The notes under the pieces were generated by a model. That model was not told the DNA's origin, ran no database searches, and saw nothing but the letters and a program-made list of their open reading frames with translations. 64,000 nt of DNA. Origin: R-RK-3 sp031399085. Its GTDB lineage: Bacteria; Pseudomonadota; Alphaproteobacteria; Rhizobiales; Rhodomicrobiaceae. Position numbers and translations under genes: made by a program. The stretch covers positions 106,080 to 170,079 of the forward strand of contig JANNOQ010000071.1 in NCBI GenBank assembly GCA_031399085.1, in the 5' to 3' direction. Below are positions 18,222-26,710 of this stretch, piece after piece. The first letter of the stretch is position 1; each line of letters starts with the position of its first letter.

Positions 18222-20156
18222 TCAACTGCCCGTCTTCAGCAATTCCCCCACACTCAGCCCAATGCCACGCGCCTTCAGGGCCTCCCCGATCTCCTCAAGC
18301 ACAGCCGGATCGTCGATCGTCGCGGGCATTTTATAGCCCTCGCCATCGGCGATTGCGCGCATCGTGCCGCGCAGGATTTTGCCGGAGCGCGTCTTCGGCA
18401 GGCGCTGGATGGTGAGCGCGAGTTTGAACGCCGCGACCGGCCCGATCTCGTCGCGCACCTTCTGGATGATTTCTTTCTCGATCTCCTCCATTGGCCTGCT
18501 CACGCCCGATTTCAGCACCACGAAGCCCGCCGGAACCTGCCCCTTGAGCGCATCGGCGATGCCTATCACCGCGCATTCGGCGACATCCGGGTGGCCGGCG
18601 ACCACCTCCTCCAGCGCGCCGGTCGAAAGCCGGTGTCCGGCGACGTTGATGATGTCGTCCGTGCGCGCCATGACATACACATAGCCGTCCTCATCGATAT
18701 AGCCCGCGTCGGAGGTCATGTAGTAGCCGGGATGATCGCGCAGATAGCTGTCGCGGAAGCGCTGGTCTTTTTCCCACAGCGTCGGCAGGCAGCCCGGCGG
18801 CATGGGCAGGCGGATCGCCAGCGACCCGCTCGTGCCGCGCGGCGCAGGCTTGTTGTGCTCGTCGAGGACGCGCAGATCGTAGCCCGGCATCGGCGCGGTC
18901 GGCGAGCCGTGCTTGACCGGCAGGGTTCCCAGCCCGACCGGATTTCCCGCGATCGGCCAGCCGGTTTCGGTCTGCCACCAATGATCGAGGACCGGCTTGC
19001 CGAGCAAGGTCTCCGCCCATTTCACCGTATCCGGATCCGCGCGCTCGCCCGCCAGAAACAGCGTGCGGAAATTCGACAGGTCATAATTCTTGATCAAGTC
19101 GCCCTTGGGGTCTTCCTTCTTGATGGCGCGGAAGGCGGTGGGGGCGGTGAACAGCGCGGCGGCCTTGTGCTCTGATATCACACGCCAGAACGCGCCGGCA
19201 TTCGGCGTGCCGACCGGTTTCCCCTCATACAGAATGGTCGTCGCGCCATGCAGGAGCGGGGCATAGACGATGTAGGAGTGGCCGACCACCCAGCCTACAT
19301 CTGACGCGGTCCAGAACACCTCGCCCGGCTGGATGCCGTAATGGTTGAACATCGTCCATTTGAGCGCCACCATGTGCCCGCCATTGTCGCGAACGACGCC
19401 TTTCGGCTCGCCGGTCGTGCCGGAGGTGTAGAGAATGTACAGCGGATCGGTGGCGGCGAGGATCGCGGCGTCGGCGCGATTGCCGCGCGCCTTGGCCTCA
19501 TTGAACAACGTCGTCCAATCATAGTCGCGGCCGGGCGTCAGGAAGGCGCGCTCCTCGGCCCGCTGGTAGATGATGCAGGCTTGCGGCTTGTGCGACGCCA
19601 AAGCGATCGCCGCCTCGATGAGCGGCTTGTAGCGGACGACGCGCCCCGGCTCCAGCCCGCAGGAGGCCGCCAGGATCAGCTTGGGCTTGGCGTCGTCGAT
19701 GCGCGTGGCCAGCTCGTTCGCGGCGAACCCGCCGAACACCACCGAATGGATCGCGCCGAGACGCGCGCAGGCCAGCATCGCGATCACGGCCTGCGGGATC
19801 ATCGGCATATAGAGAATGACCCGGTCGCCCTTGCGCACGCCCTTGTCGCGCAGCACGGCGGCGAAGGCGGACACGTCTTCCAGCAGCTCGGCATAGGTGA
19901 AGCTGCGCTTCTGGCCGGTCATCGGGCTGTCGTAGATGAGCGCCGTCTGATGCGCCCGCCCGCCCATCACATGGCGGTCGAGGCAGTTGAAGGAGGTGTT
20001 GCAGAGTCCGCCGGTGAACCAGCGGCCATATTGTCCCTGGGTGGTGTCGAAAATCTTCTCTGGCGGCTTGACCCAGTCGATTTCGGAGGCGGCCTCGGCC
20101 CAGAAGCCGATGGGATCGCGCTTCCAGCTTTCATAGACCTCGCGATAGCGGCTCAT
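18222..20156 (-). CDS. prpE: Propionyl-CoA synthetase (PrpE-type AMP-forming ligase)
   Basis: 644 residues from the ATG at 20156, which has GGGAGGACGGA just upstream. It forms propionyl-CoA from propionate, ATP and CoA. The N-terminus MSRYREVYESWKRDPIGFW and YGRWFTGGLCNTSFNCLDRH segment are typical of PrpE rather than AcsA. Adenylation motifs: YTSGTTGEPKGVVRDNGGH, WWQTETGWPI, and the C-terminal RSGKILRGTMR, whose Lys is the usual regulatory acetylation and catalytic site. No 2-methylcitrate genes are nearby; a second acyl-CoA ligase is divergent across a 459-base repeat-bearing gap. Confidence 0.88.
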   Translation of the reverse strand: MSRYREVYESWKRDPIGFWAEAASEIDWVKPPEKIFDTTQGQYGRWFTGGLCNTSFNCLDRHVMGGRAHQTALIYDSPMTGQKRSFTYAELLEDVSAFAAVLRDKGVRKGDRVILYMPMIPQAVIAMLACARLGAIHSVVFGGFAANELATRIDDAKPKLILAASCGLEPGRVVRYKPLIEAAIALASHKPQACIIYQRAEERAFLTPGRDYDWTTLFNEAKARGNRADAAILAATDPLYILYTSGTTGEPKGVVRDNGGHMVALKWTMFNHYGIQPGEVFWTASDVGWVVGHSYIVYAPLLHGATTILYEGKPVGTPNAGAFWRVISEHKAAALFTAPTAFRAIKKEDPKGDLIKNYDLSNFRTLFLAGERADPDTVKWAETLLGKPVLDHWWQTETGWPIAGNPVGLGTLPVKHGSPTAPMPGYDLRVLDEHNKPAPRGTSGSLAIRLPMPPGCLPTLWEKDQRFRDSYLRDHPGYYMTSDAGYIDEDGYVYVMARTDDIINVAGHRLSTGALEEVVAGHPDVAECAVIGIADALKGQVPAGFVVLKSGVSRPMEEIEKEIIQKVRDEIGPVAAFKLALTIQRLPKTRSGKILRGTMRAIADGEGYKMPATIDDPAVLEEIGEALKARGIGLSVGELLKTGS

Positions 20157-20184
20157 TCCGTCCTCCCTCAAGCCGGGTCCAATC

Positions 20185-20206
20185 CCCTCTCCCGGGGGGG
20201 AGAGGG
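20185..20206. repeat. CCCTCTCCC/GGGAGAGGG palindromic element
   Basis: A nine-base inverted repeat (CCCTCTCCC, GGGAGAGGG) with a G-only loop, followed by GTTAGGGT. Elements of this look are common intergenic REP-like repeats in Rhizobiales genomes; only one copy of this exact type was noticed here. It is 29 bases upstream of the prpE start and could fold in the prpE leader. Confidence 0.5.
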
Positions 20207-20315
20207 TTAGGGTAAGTGGTTGCGATTCACGGTGAGGCACAACCTCCTCGCCCTGAACCCTGGCGCGTTCCGCCTCCCTCGACGCAGACTTCTGCGAAAC
20301 CAGGCTAGCCCCTTT

Positions 20316-20419
20316 GTCGTCCCGGAAGCCCGCAGGGCTATCCAGGACCCAACGGCCCCTCAACAAGCGCCTTGCGCTGCGTCAAGGCCAATGGGTCCCG
20401 GCTCTTCGGCCGGGACGAC
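20316..20419. repeat. Composite palindromic intergenic repeat (GTCGTCCCGG type)
   Basis: Outer arms GTCGTCCCGG (20316) and CCGGGACGAC (ending 20419) are exact reverse complements. Each arm also has its own small hairpin, for example CCGGCTCTTCGGCCGG on the right, and an inner pair GGACCCA/TGGGTCC. The two-armed design is the same as the GTCATCCCCGCGAAAGC elements at 26602 and 32228, although the sequence differs. It is probably a mobile REP/BIME-like element. Confidence 0.55.
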
Positions 20420-20615
20420 GCAGAGTATGCTGTTTCGCGAAGGTCCCATGCGAGAGGTTTTACCCCTGGCACCCTATCGGTCCTGCACTCTATTTATTTG
20501 CGGCATAGTGCTGGGCTGGCGAAATGCTGACAAGCTATTCTTTATGACAGATCGGTGCAGCTTTCGCCGTGACGCTTATGGCATAGTATCGGCAAAAGCT
20601 TTGGGAGAACGATTG

Positions 20616-22241
20616 ATGCCAGATCATCCATATTCAACCGGCCTGGAGAAAAATCCCGCCAATTTCCAGCCGCTCACGCCGCTCAATTTTCTGAGCCGCG
20701 CCGCGCAGGTTTTCCCCGACCATTTGGCCGTGGTTCACGGCGCCCAGCGCTTCACTTACACGCAGTATTACGCGCGCGCCCGGCAGCTCGCCTCGGCGCT
20801 GTCCCGCCACGGGATCGGCGAGGGCGACACGGTGTCGGTCATGCTGCACAACACCCCGCCGATGCTCGATGCCCATTACGGCGTGCCAATGACCGGGGCG
20901 GTGCTGCATTCAATCAACACCCGGCTCGACGCCGCGATCATCGCCTTCATGCTTGACCATGCCGAGAGCAAGCTCGTCATCACCGACACCGAATTCGCGC
21001 CCATTATGCGCGATGCGCTCGCAATGACGACCGTGAAGCCCATCGTCATCGACTATGCGGACCCGACCTTTGCGGGCGGAGAGCGGCTCGGCGGGACCGA
21101 ATACGAAGCCTTCATCGCAGAGGGCAATCCCGAATTCGCCTGGAAGATGCCCGGCGACGAATGGGACGCGATCTCACTGAACTACACATCCGGCACGACG
21201 GGCAACCCGAAGGGCGTCGTCTATCATCATCGCGGCGCGCATTTGCTGGCACTCGGCAATATTCTGGCGGGCAGCATCGGCAAGCACCCTGCCTATCTCT
21301 GGACCCTGCCGATGTTCCATTGCAATGGCTGGTGCTTCCCGTGGACCGTGCCGGCGGTGGGCGGGACCAATGTGTGCCTGCGTTATGTCCGGGCCGATGC
21401 GATCTGGAACGCGCTGGCGGACCAAAAGGTGACGCATCTGTGCGGCGCGCCGATCGTGATGTCGGCCATCCTCAACGCCCCGCCCGAACACAAACGCCAG
21501 CTTGCGACCAAGGTGCAATTCCTGACCGCCGCCGCCCCGCCGCCCGAAGCCGTGCTCGCGGCCATGAGCGAGGCCGGGTTCGATGTCGTGCATGTTTATG
21601 GCCTGACCGAAACCTACGGTCCCGCTGTCGTCAATGAGTGGAAAGCTGAGTGGGACGCGCTGGATAGTGATGCGCGGGCGGCAAAAAAGGCGCGCCAGGG
21701 GGTGAAATATGTCCCGCTTCAGGATTTGAGCGTGCTCCACCCGGAGACGATGGAACCCGTGCCGGCGGATGGGGAGACGCTGGGCGAGGTGATGTTTCGC
21801 GGTAATGTGGTAATGAAGGGCTATCTGAAAAATCGGGCCGCCACGGACGAAGCCTTCGCGGGCGGCTGGTTCCATTCCGGCGATCTGGGCGTTCTGCACC
21901 CGGACGGCTATGTCCAGCTCAAGGACCGCTCGAAAGACATCATTATCTCAGGCGGCGAAAACATCTCGTCAATCGAGGTCGAGGACGTGCTTTATAAGCA
22001 TCCGGCAGTTCAGGCGGCGGCGGTGGTCGCCAAAGCCGACGACCGTTGGGGCGAAACCCCGTGCGCCTTCATCGAGCTGAGGCCGGGCGCGTCCGCCACC
22101 GCCGAGGACATCATCGCCTATTGCCGTGAGCATATGGCGCGCTACAAAGTCCCCCGGCATGTGGTTTTTGCCGAAATTCCGAAAACATCGACGGGGAAAA
22201 TCCAGAAATTCAAGCTTCGGGAGATGGCGGGACGCTTATGA
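20616..22241 (+). CDS. Fatty acyl-CoA / acid-CoA ligase (AMP-forming)
   Basis: 541 residues from the ATG at 20616, with GGGAG nine bases upstream. Adenylate-forming acid:CoA ligase. Motifs: NYTSGTTGNPKGVVYHHRGA (P-loop-like), MFHCNGWCFPWTVPAVGG, VYGLTETYGP, WFHSGDLGVLHPDGYVQLKD, and the C-terminal PKTSTGKIQKFKLRE with the catalytic Lys. The FHCNGW segment and length group it with medium-chain acyl-CoA and 3-methylmercaptopropionate (DmdB)-like ligases; which acid is used cannot be told. The gene is followed 44 bases later by a YdcH-type gene, which is probably independent. Confidence 0.85.
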   Translation: MPDHPYSTGLEKNPANFQPLTPLNFLSRAAQVFPDHLAVVHGAQRFTYTQYYARARQLASALSRHGIGEGDTVSVMLHNTPPMLDAHYGVPMTGAVLHSINTRLDAAIIAFMLDHAESKLVITDTEFAPIMRDALAMTTVKPIVIDYADPTFAGGERLGGTEYEAFIAEGNPEFAWKMPGDEWDAISLNYTSGTTGNPKGVVYHHRGAHLLALGNILAGSIGKHPAYLWTLPMFHCNGWCFPWTVPAVGGTNVCLRYVRADAIWNALADQKVTHLCGAPIVMSAILNAPPEHKRQLATKVQFLTAAAPPPEAVLAAMSEAGFDVVHVYGLTETYGPAVVNEWKAEWDALDSDARAAKKARQGVKYVPLQDLSVLHPETMEPVPADGETLGEVMFRGNVVMKGYLKNRAATDEAFAGGWFHSGDLGVLHPDGYVQLKDRSKDIIISGGENISSIEVEDVLYKHPAVQAAAVVAKADDRWGETPCAFIELRPGASATAEDIIAYCREHMARYKVPRHVVFAEIPKTSTGKIQKFKLREMAGRL

Positions 22242-22285
22242 AAAACTTATACTTAGCGCTCCGTGGGTCCGGCTAGAGGTGTCCG

Positions 22286-22492
22286 GTGATCGAACAACGC
22301 GAGCAGCGGCTGAGAGCCGCCTTGGCACAGCTTAAGCAGGAACATCGCGATCTGGACGCCGCCATCGCCGGTCTCGAGCAGACGGTCCGGGTGGACCAGC
22401 TTCAGATCAAACGGCTGAAAAAGAAGAAATTGCAGCTTAAGGACGAAATCGCGCGGGTCGAGGACGAGCTTCTTCCCGACATTATCGCCTGA
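22286..22492 (+). CDS. YdcH family (DUF465) small coiled-coil protein
   Basis: 68 residues, starting at GTG 22286. It is almost entirely charged and heptad-like: LKQEHRDLDAAIAGLEQ then a lysine-rich LQIKRLKKKKLQLKDEIARV, which is the signature of DUF465/YdcH proteins common in alphaproteobacteria. A two-helix coiled coil is expected; the function is unknown. It lies between the acyl-CoA ligase and purEK on the same strand. Confidence 0.85.
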   Translation: MIEQREQRLRAALAQLKQEHRDLDAAIAGLEQTVRVDQLQIKRLKKKKLQLKDEIARVEDELLPDIIA

Positions 22493-22571
22493 GCATTGAA
22501 GAGTTCGGTTGCCGATGCCGGGCGCTTCCGTTAATGCGAGCGCAATCGCGTTGTTATTTCAGGACACGGAT

Positions 22572-23066
22572 ATGAATTCGCAGCCGCCCATCGGTATCAT
22601 CATGGGAAGCCAGAGCGACTGGGCCACCATGCGGCGCGCGGCCGAAGCGCTGGGCGAATTGGGCGTCGCCTATGAGACGCGGATCGTCTCCGCGCATCGC
22701 ACGCCTGAGCGGCTCTACAGTTACGCGAAGTCGGCGGAGGGCCGTGGGCTGAAGGTCATCATCGCGGGCGCGGGCGGCGCGGCGCATCTCCCGGGCATGA
22801 CGGCCTCGCTGACCGCGCTGCCGGTGCTCGCCGTGCCGGTGCCGACGCAGACGCTTTCGGGGCTGGATAGTCTCCTTTCCATCGTTCAAATGCCGTCGGG
22901 CGTTCCGGTCGCGACGCTCGCCATCGGTGAAAGCGGTGCGTTCAACGCCGGGCTTCTGGCCGCCCAAATTCTGGCCCTTGCCGATCCCGCGCTCGCCTCC
23001 CGCATCGCGGAATGGCGCAAGGCCCGCACGGCCGCCGTGGCGGAAAGCCCGAGCGATGACGGCTGA
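22572..23066 (+). CDS. purE: 5-(carboxyamino)imidazole ribonucleotide mutase
   Basis: 164 residues from the ATG at 22572, giving MNSQPPIGIIMGSQSDWATM, the standard PurE start; upstream in-frame ATGs exist but would add an unrelated leader. It converts N5-CAIR to CAIR in purine synthesis. Motifs: GSQSDW for phosphate binding, SAHRTPERLYSYA with the catalytic His, and AGAGGAAHLPGM. It overlaps purK by 11 bases, showing translational coupling. Confidence 0.96.
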   Translation: MNSQPPIGIIMGSQSDWATMRRAAEALGELGVAYETRIVSAHRTPERLYSYAKSAEGRGLKVIIAGAGGAAHLPGMTASLTALPVLAVPVPTQTLSGLDSLLSIVQMPSGVPVATLAIGESGAFNAGLLAAQILALADPALASRIAEWRKARTAAVAESPSDDG

Positions 23067-24162
23067 GCCCCTGCCGCCGGGTTCGGTCATCGGCATCGTC
23101 GGCGGCGGACAGCTCGGGCGGATGCTGGCGCAGGCGGCGGCCAAGCTCGGGCTGCGGGCCAGCATTTTCGCGCCCGAGGACGACAGCCCGGCCTTCGATG
23201 TCGCCGCCTTCCGCCACTGCGCGGCCTATGAAGACACCGGCGCGCTGGAGCGATTCGCCGACCAGGCCGACGCGGTGACGTTCGAGTTCGAGAACATCCC
23301 GGCGGAGGCGCTCGCCATCATCGAGCGGCGCAGCCGCCTGGCCCCGCCTCGCCGCTCGCTCGAAGTAGCCCAGGACCGGCTCGAAGAGCGTCGTTTCCTT
23401 TCCAGCCTTGACCTGCCATTTGCCCCTTACACGGAGGTTAGCGGCGCCGCATCCTTGTCAGATGCCTATGCCCGGCTATCCGCCGGCGCACCCGGCGTCC
23501 GGCTCTTTCTGAAGCGAGCGCGGGAAGGCTATGACGGCAGAGGCCAGATGCGCCTTGCCGATGCCTCCGCGCTGCCTGCCGCGCGCGCGTGGCTCGGCGA
23601 GAGCGCCGCCCTGCTCGAATGCGAGGTCGCCTTCCGCCTGGAGCTGTCCGCGCTTTGCGTGCGCGATCGGCAGGGCGCAATGCTGGTCTACGATCCGCCG
23701 CAAAACATCCACCGCGACGGCATTTTGCGCGAAAGCCTTGTGCCCGCTCCGATTTCCCCCGAGATCGCCGAACGCGCGCGGAGCTATGCCGTGCGGATCG
23801 CGGAGGCGCTCGACTATATCGGCGTGATCGCCGTGGAGATGTTTCTGACCGGCGGCGGCGACGAGCCGCGTCTCCTCATTAACGAGATCGCGCCGCGCGT
23901 CCACAATAGCGGCCATTGGACATTGGAGGCCTGCGCGGTCAGCCAATTTGAAAACCATATCCGGGCGGTGGCGGGATGGCCGCTCGGCTCGACCGAACGG
24001 CATTCTGACGCGAGGCTGGTCAACCTGCTCGGAGCCGAGGCCGATGATTGGCGCAATCTGATCGAGAGCCAATCCGCCCGCTCCCTCACTCTGTACGGCA
24101 AGAAAAACGGACGGCCCCGACGCAAAATGGGTCATTACGTGGATATACTGAGCAAAAATTGA
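23056..24162 (+). CDS. purK: 5-(carboxyamino)imidazole ribonucleotide synthase
   Basis: 368 residues from the ATG at 23056, inside the last codons of purE. ATP-grasp enzyme that carboxylates AIR to N5-CAIR, supplying PurE. Motifs: GIVGGGQLGRMLAQAAAKLG at the N-terminus, VTFEFENIPAEAL, a FLKRAREGYDGRGQ ATP-binding segment, and the C-terminal NEIAPRVHNSGHWT typical of PurK. Some upstream frames extend into purE but are not used. Confidence 0.96.
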   Translation: MTAEPLPPGSVIGIVGGGQLGRMLAQAAAKLGLRASIFAPEDDSPAFDVAAFRHCAAYEDTGALERFADQADAVTFEFENIPAEALAIIERRSRLAPPRRSLEVAQDRLEERRFLSSLDLPFAPYTEVSGAASLSDAYARLSAGAPGVRLFLKRAREGYDGRGQMRLADASALPAARAWLGESAALLECEVAFRLELSALCVRDRQGAMLVYDPPQNIHRDGILRESLVPAPISPEIAERARSYAVRIAEALDYIGVIAVEMFLTGGGDEPRLLINEIAPRVHNSGHWTLEACAVSQFENHIRAVAGWPLGSTERHSDARLVNLLGAEADDWRNLIESQSARSLTLYGKKNGRPRRKMGHYVDILSKN

Positions 24163-24338
24163 GGGTGGCGAGGATACAGACACCCGCAAAACGCCATCGG
24201 TCCGCCATTGCAACCATGGACAGCGTTGGCGCGTTCTGCTAATCATACAGAGTGGCAAGAAGGTGCCGGGTGCGGATGCGTCCGGCATTTTGTGTCATTG
24301 ACGAGGCCAATTCAACAATTCGAACCGATGGAGACAGC

Positions 24339-24569
24339 GTGCAAGTTCATGTTCGCGACAACAACGTCGACCAGGCGTTGAAAGCCCTGAAAAAGAAGAT
24401 GCAGCGGGAAGGCATCTTCCGGGAAATGAAACTGCGGAATTATTACGAAAAGCCGTCCGAGAAGCGCGCACGCGAGAAGGCCGAAGCCGTTCGCCGCGCC
24501 CGGAAGCTCGCGCGCAAGCGGATGCAGCGCGAAGGTGTTGTTGTCGGCCGCGGCCGGCCCAAGCGCTGA
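24339..24569 (+). CDS. rpsU: 30S ribosomal protein S21
   Basis: 76 residues starting at GTG 24339, with GGAG five bases upstream; this gives the family N-terminus VQVHVRDNNVDQALKALKKK. The C-terminus is highly basic (ARKLARKRMQREG) and extended, as in alphaproteobacterial S21. An upstream ATG in the same frame would add 29 unrelated residues. The 176 bases before it form the leader and promoter region after purK. Confidence 0.94.
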   Translation: MQVHVRDNNVDQALKALKKKMQREGIFREMKLRNYYEKPSEKRAREKAEAVRRARKLARKRMQREGVVVGRGRPKR

Positions 24570-24702
24570 AGGCGCTTTCCGGCAAAACCCATATATGCTG
24601 CATGAACGCCGGCAACTAACCCAATTAGGCCGCATTTTTGTAGCACCACACTCTAAATGGTTGGCAACGAAGAGGCTTCTTTCGTCTTCGTTGCCTCAAT
24701 TT

Positions 24703-25578
24703 ATGAACATGCAAAGAGCGGGATTGGCTGTTCTGATGGGTTTGATGATCAACCCCGACCGAGGCGGCAAACTTGCGGTTCTCATGCTTCTGGTCTCTCT
24801 CGGCGGCTGCCAGAGCGGGGAAATGGCAAGCCAGCTCGCGCAAAAGCAGCAGCTTGCCACGGCAGAGCAAAAGAACAACATCGCCTCTCTCAGCGAGGTC
24901 ATTAAGACGAACCCCACTGACGCCAACGCCCTCAACCTGAGAGGCTCCGCTTACGGCGTTTCAGGCGAATATCAAAGCGCGCTTGCCGATTTCAACGCCG
25001 CGCTCGCCATCAATCCGCAATTTTCTCAGGCCTACGCCAATCGGGCGCTGATTCTGGTGCGCATGAAGCGGCTGCCGGATGCGCTGGCCGATTACGATCG
25101 AGCTATCAACATTGATCCGAACTATGCCGGTGCCTATGTCGGCCGGGGCAATGTGAACCGGATGATGAGCAATCATCCGATGGCGACCGCCGATTTCTCC
25201 CGCGCCATTGAAATCCAGCCGGACCCGGTGGCGCATTTCAATCGCGGGCTCAGCCGTCAGGCCATGGGCCAGCATCTGCAGGCGATCGACGATTTCGACA
25301 ATGCGCTGGGTTTCCGGCCCGATGCGCCCGAGGTCTTTCACGCCAAGGGCTTGAGCGAATTGGAGCTGCAGAAATACGAAAGCGCGTTCGACGATTTCTA
25401 TAAGGCCGCCCAAGGCAGCAAGGATAATTACGAGGCCTGGGCGCTGCGCGGCCGGGCGGCGGAGGGCATGGGCGCGAAGAAGGAAGCGGCGCGCGCCTAC
25501 CAGCGGGCCTTGCAGATCAATCCGTCCTTCCGCCCCGCGCGCGAAGGTCTCGACCGCGTCGGCCGCAACGAGGCCTGA
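24703..25578 (+). CDS. Tetratricopeptide-repeat lipoprotein (NlpI-like)
   Basis: About 291 residues from the ATG at 24703; several in-frame upstream ATGs exist and the true start is uncertain. A hydrophobic stretch ends in the lipobox LVSLGGC, so the Cys is probably lipidated and the protein sits in an outer or inner membrane leaflet facing the periplasm. At least five TPR units follow, with the A-A---AL-I-P pattern: YQSALADFNAALAINPQFSQ, LPDALADYDRAINIDPNYAG, MATADFSRAIEIQP, LQAIDDFDNALGFRPDAP and AARAYQRALQINPSFRPA. This suggests a scaffold such as NlpI, which brings envelope hydrolases together. The partners are unknown. Confidence 0.8.
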   Translation: MNMQRAGLAVLMGLMINPDRGGKLAVLMLLVSLGGCQSGEMASQLAQKQQLATAEQKNNIASLSEVIKTNPTDANALNLRGSAYGVSGEYQSALADFNAALAINPQFSQAYANRALILVRMKRLPDALADYDRAINIDPNYAGAYVGRGNVNRMMSNHPMATADFSRAIEIQPDPVAHFNRGLSRQAMGQHLQAIDDFDNALGFRPDAPEVFHAKGLSELELQKYESAFDDFYKAAQGSKDNYEAWALRGRAAEGMGAKKEAARAYQRALQINPSFRPAREGLDRVGRNEA

Positions 25579-25614
25579 GCGCAATAGTTGCCCAAACCCT
25601 TGTTTGCGCTCGGC

Positions 25615-26481
25615 CTATCGCGTTTGCGGGCAGCCTGACCGGCAGGCCACGGGGATGGTGCCCGGCGGCAAACTCTGCCGCGTCTTAAACCCATCGACGA
25701 AGCTGCGCACTTTTTCGAACCCCCCATGCTCATACAGCGTGTAATGCGTCGCCTCGCCAATGAAATAGGCCTTTTTCGGCCCCGGCGCCGCCGCGAACAG
25801 CTTTCGGGCCAGATTGACCGGGACGATGCTGTCCAACTCGCCGTGCAGCACGAGCAGCGGCGCCTTCACATCCTGAATGTAGCTGATCGACTCGAAGCGG
25901 TCCTTCAACAGCCAGTACACCGGCAAATAAGGGTACAGATAGGCTGCGACATCGGCGGCCGACGAGAAGGGCGATTCGAGCACCACCCCGCTGGGCTGGC
26001 GTTTCGCCGCAATCTGGACGGCCACGCCTGTGCCGAGCGACTCCCCATACACCACGATCCGGCTATCCGGCGGCGTGAAGCTGACAAGCTTGTCATAGGC
26101 CATCAGCGCGTCCTCGATGATCCTGGTTTCGGTCGGCGCGCCGGTGCTGCCGGAGAAGCCGCGATAGGCCAGCAGAAACACGCCATAGCCGTAGGATCGG
26201 TAAAGCTGGACGCGGGCCGCGCGGTGGACAAGCGCTCCCGCATTGCCGTGAAGGTAGAACAAGGTCGGGTGGCCATGCTGCGGCGGCCCATACCATGCGA
26301 TCAACGTTTGCCCGTCAGCGGTGCGCAGCTCCATTTCCGCCACGCCGTTCAGGCCGAGAGCTTCCGGCAAAACCCGAATGCTAGAGGCGTGAAAAATATA
26401 GGCGCGCTGCAAGACGTAGTATCCGGCAATAACGGATAAATACGCAGCCGAAAGAATCGCCAAAAAGCGCGCGGGACGCAT
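25615..26481 (-). CDS. Membrane-anchored alpha/beta hydrolase (Bem46/ABHD13-like), copy 1
   Basis: 288 residues from the ATG at 26481; an upstream in-frame TTG at 26499 is possible. An N-terminal hydrophobic segment (FLAILSAAYLSVIAGYYVLQ) is a signal anchor. The hydrolase core contains LFYLHGNAGALVHRA (oxyanion HGNAG), LLAYRGFSGSTG, the nucleophile elbow VVYGESLGTGVAVQ, the acid in LHGELDSIVP and the His in ATHYTLYEHGG, so all three triad members are present. Compared with its neighbour it has a C-terminal extension with two Cys (VACRSGCPQTR). The two genes are tandem paralogues in the same orientation. Confidence 0.85.
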   Translation of the reverse strand: MRPARFLAILSAAYLSVIAGYYVLQRAYIFHASSIRVLPEALGLNGVAEMELRTADGQTLIAWYGPPQHGHPTLFYLHGNAGALVHRAARVQLYRSYGYGVFLLAYRGFSGSTGAPTETRIIEDALMAYDKLVSFTPPDSRIVVYGESLGTGVAVQIAAKRQPSGVVLESPFSSAADVAAYLYPYLPVYWLLKDRFESISYIQDVKAPLLVLHGELDSIVPVNLARKLFAAAPGPKKAYFIGEATHYTLYEHGGFEKVRSFVDGFKTRQSLPPGTIPVACRSGCPQTR

Positions 26482-26601
26482 CGCAAGGGGCCTGAACAAC
26501 TTCGCATTTCAGAATATCGATATTTTATACATGGCAGCGATGGACGTTGGCTTAATCCAGCTCGCTAAATTGAGAGCATGATTGCTCTATTAGAATGCCC
26601 C

Positions 26602-26686
26602 TTTGTCATCCCCGCGAAAGCGGCACTCCAGTATCGAACTGATTTTATCGTGAATACTGGATCCCCGCTTTCGCGGGGATGACAAG
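26602..26686. repeat. Palindromic REP-like repeat, copy A (CATCCCCGCGAAAGCGG type)
   Basis: Outer arms TTGTCATCCCCGCGAAAGCGG and its near-exact reverse complement ending at 26686, with an inner pair CCAGTAT/ATACTGG. The same sequence family recurs at 32228-32305. It lies between the two paralogous hydrolase genes, 25 bases beyond the stop of copy 2, so it could act as its terminator. Confidence 0.8.
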
Positions 26687-26710
26687 AGGTTGTCAGGTCA
26701 GGCTGCGCCG

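Larger units (their letters stand above)
20157..20615. other. 459-base divergent intergenic region with palindromic elements
   Basis: Lies between divergent prpE and the acyl-CoA ligase gene. It holds two listed hairpin elements (20185-20206 and 20316-20419) and about 190 further bases before the ligase start that must include its promoter. Reading frames crossing it continue into the ligase gene but have no plausible start, so I call no gene here. Confidence 0.7.
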
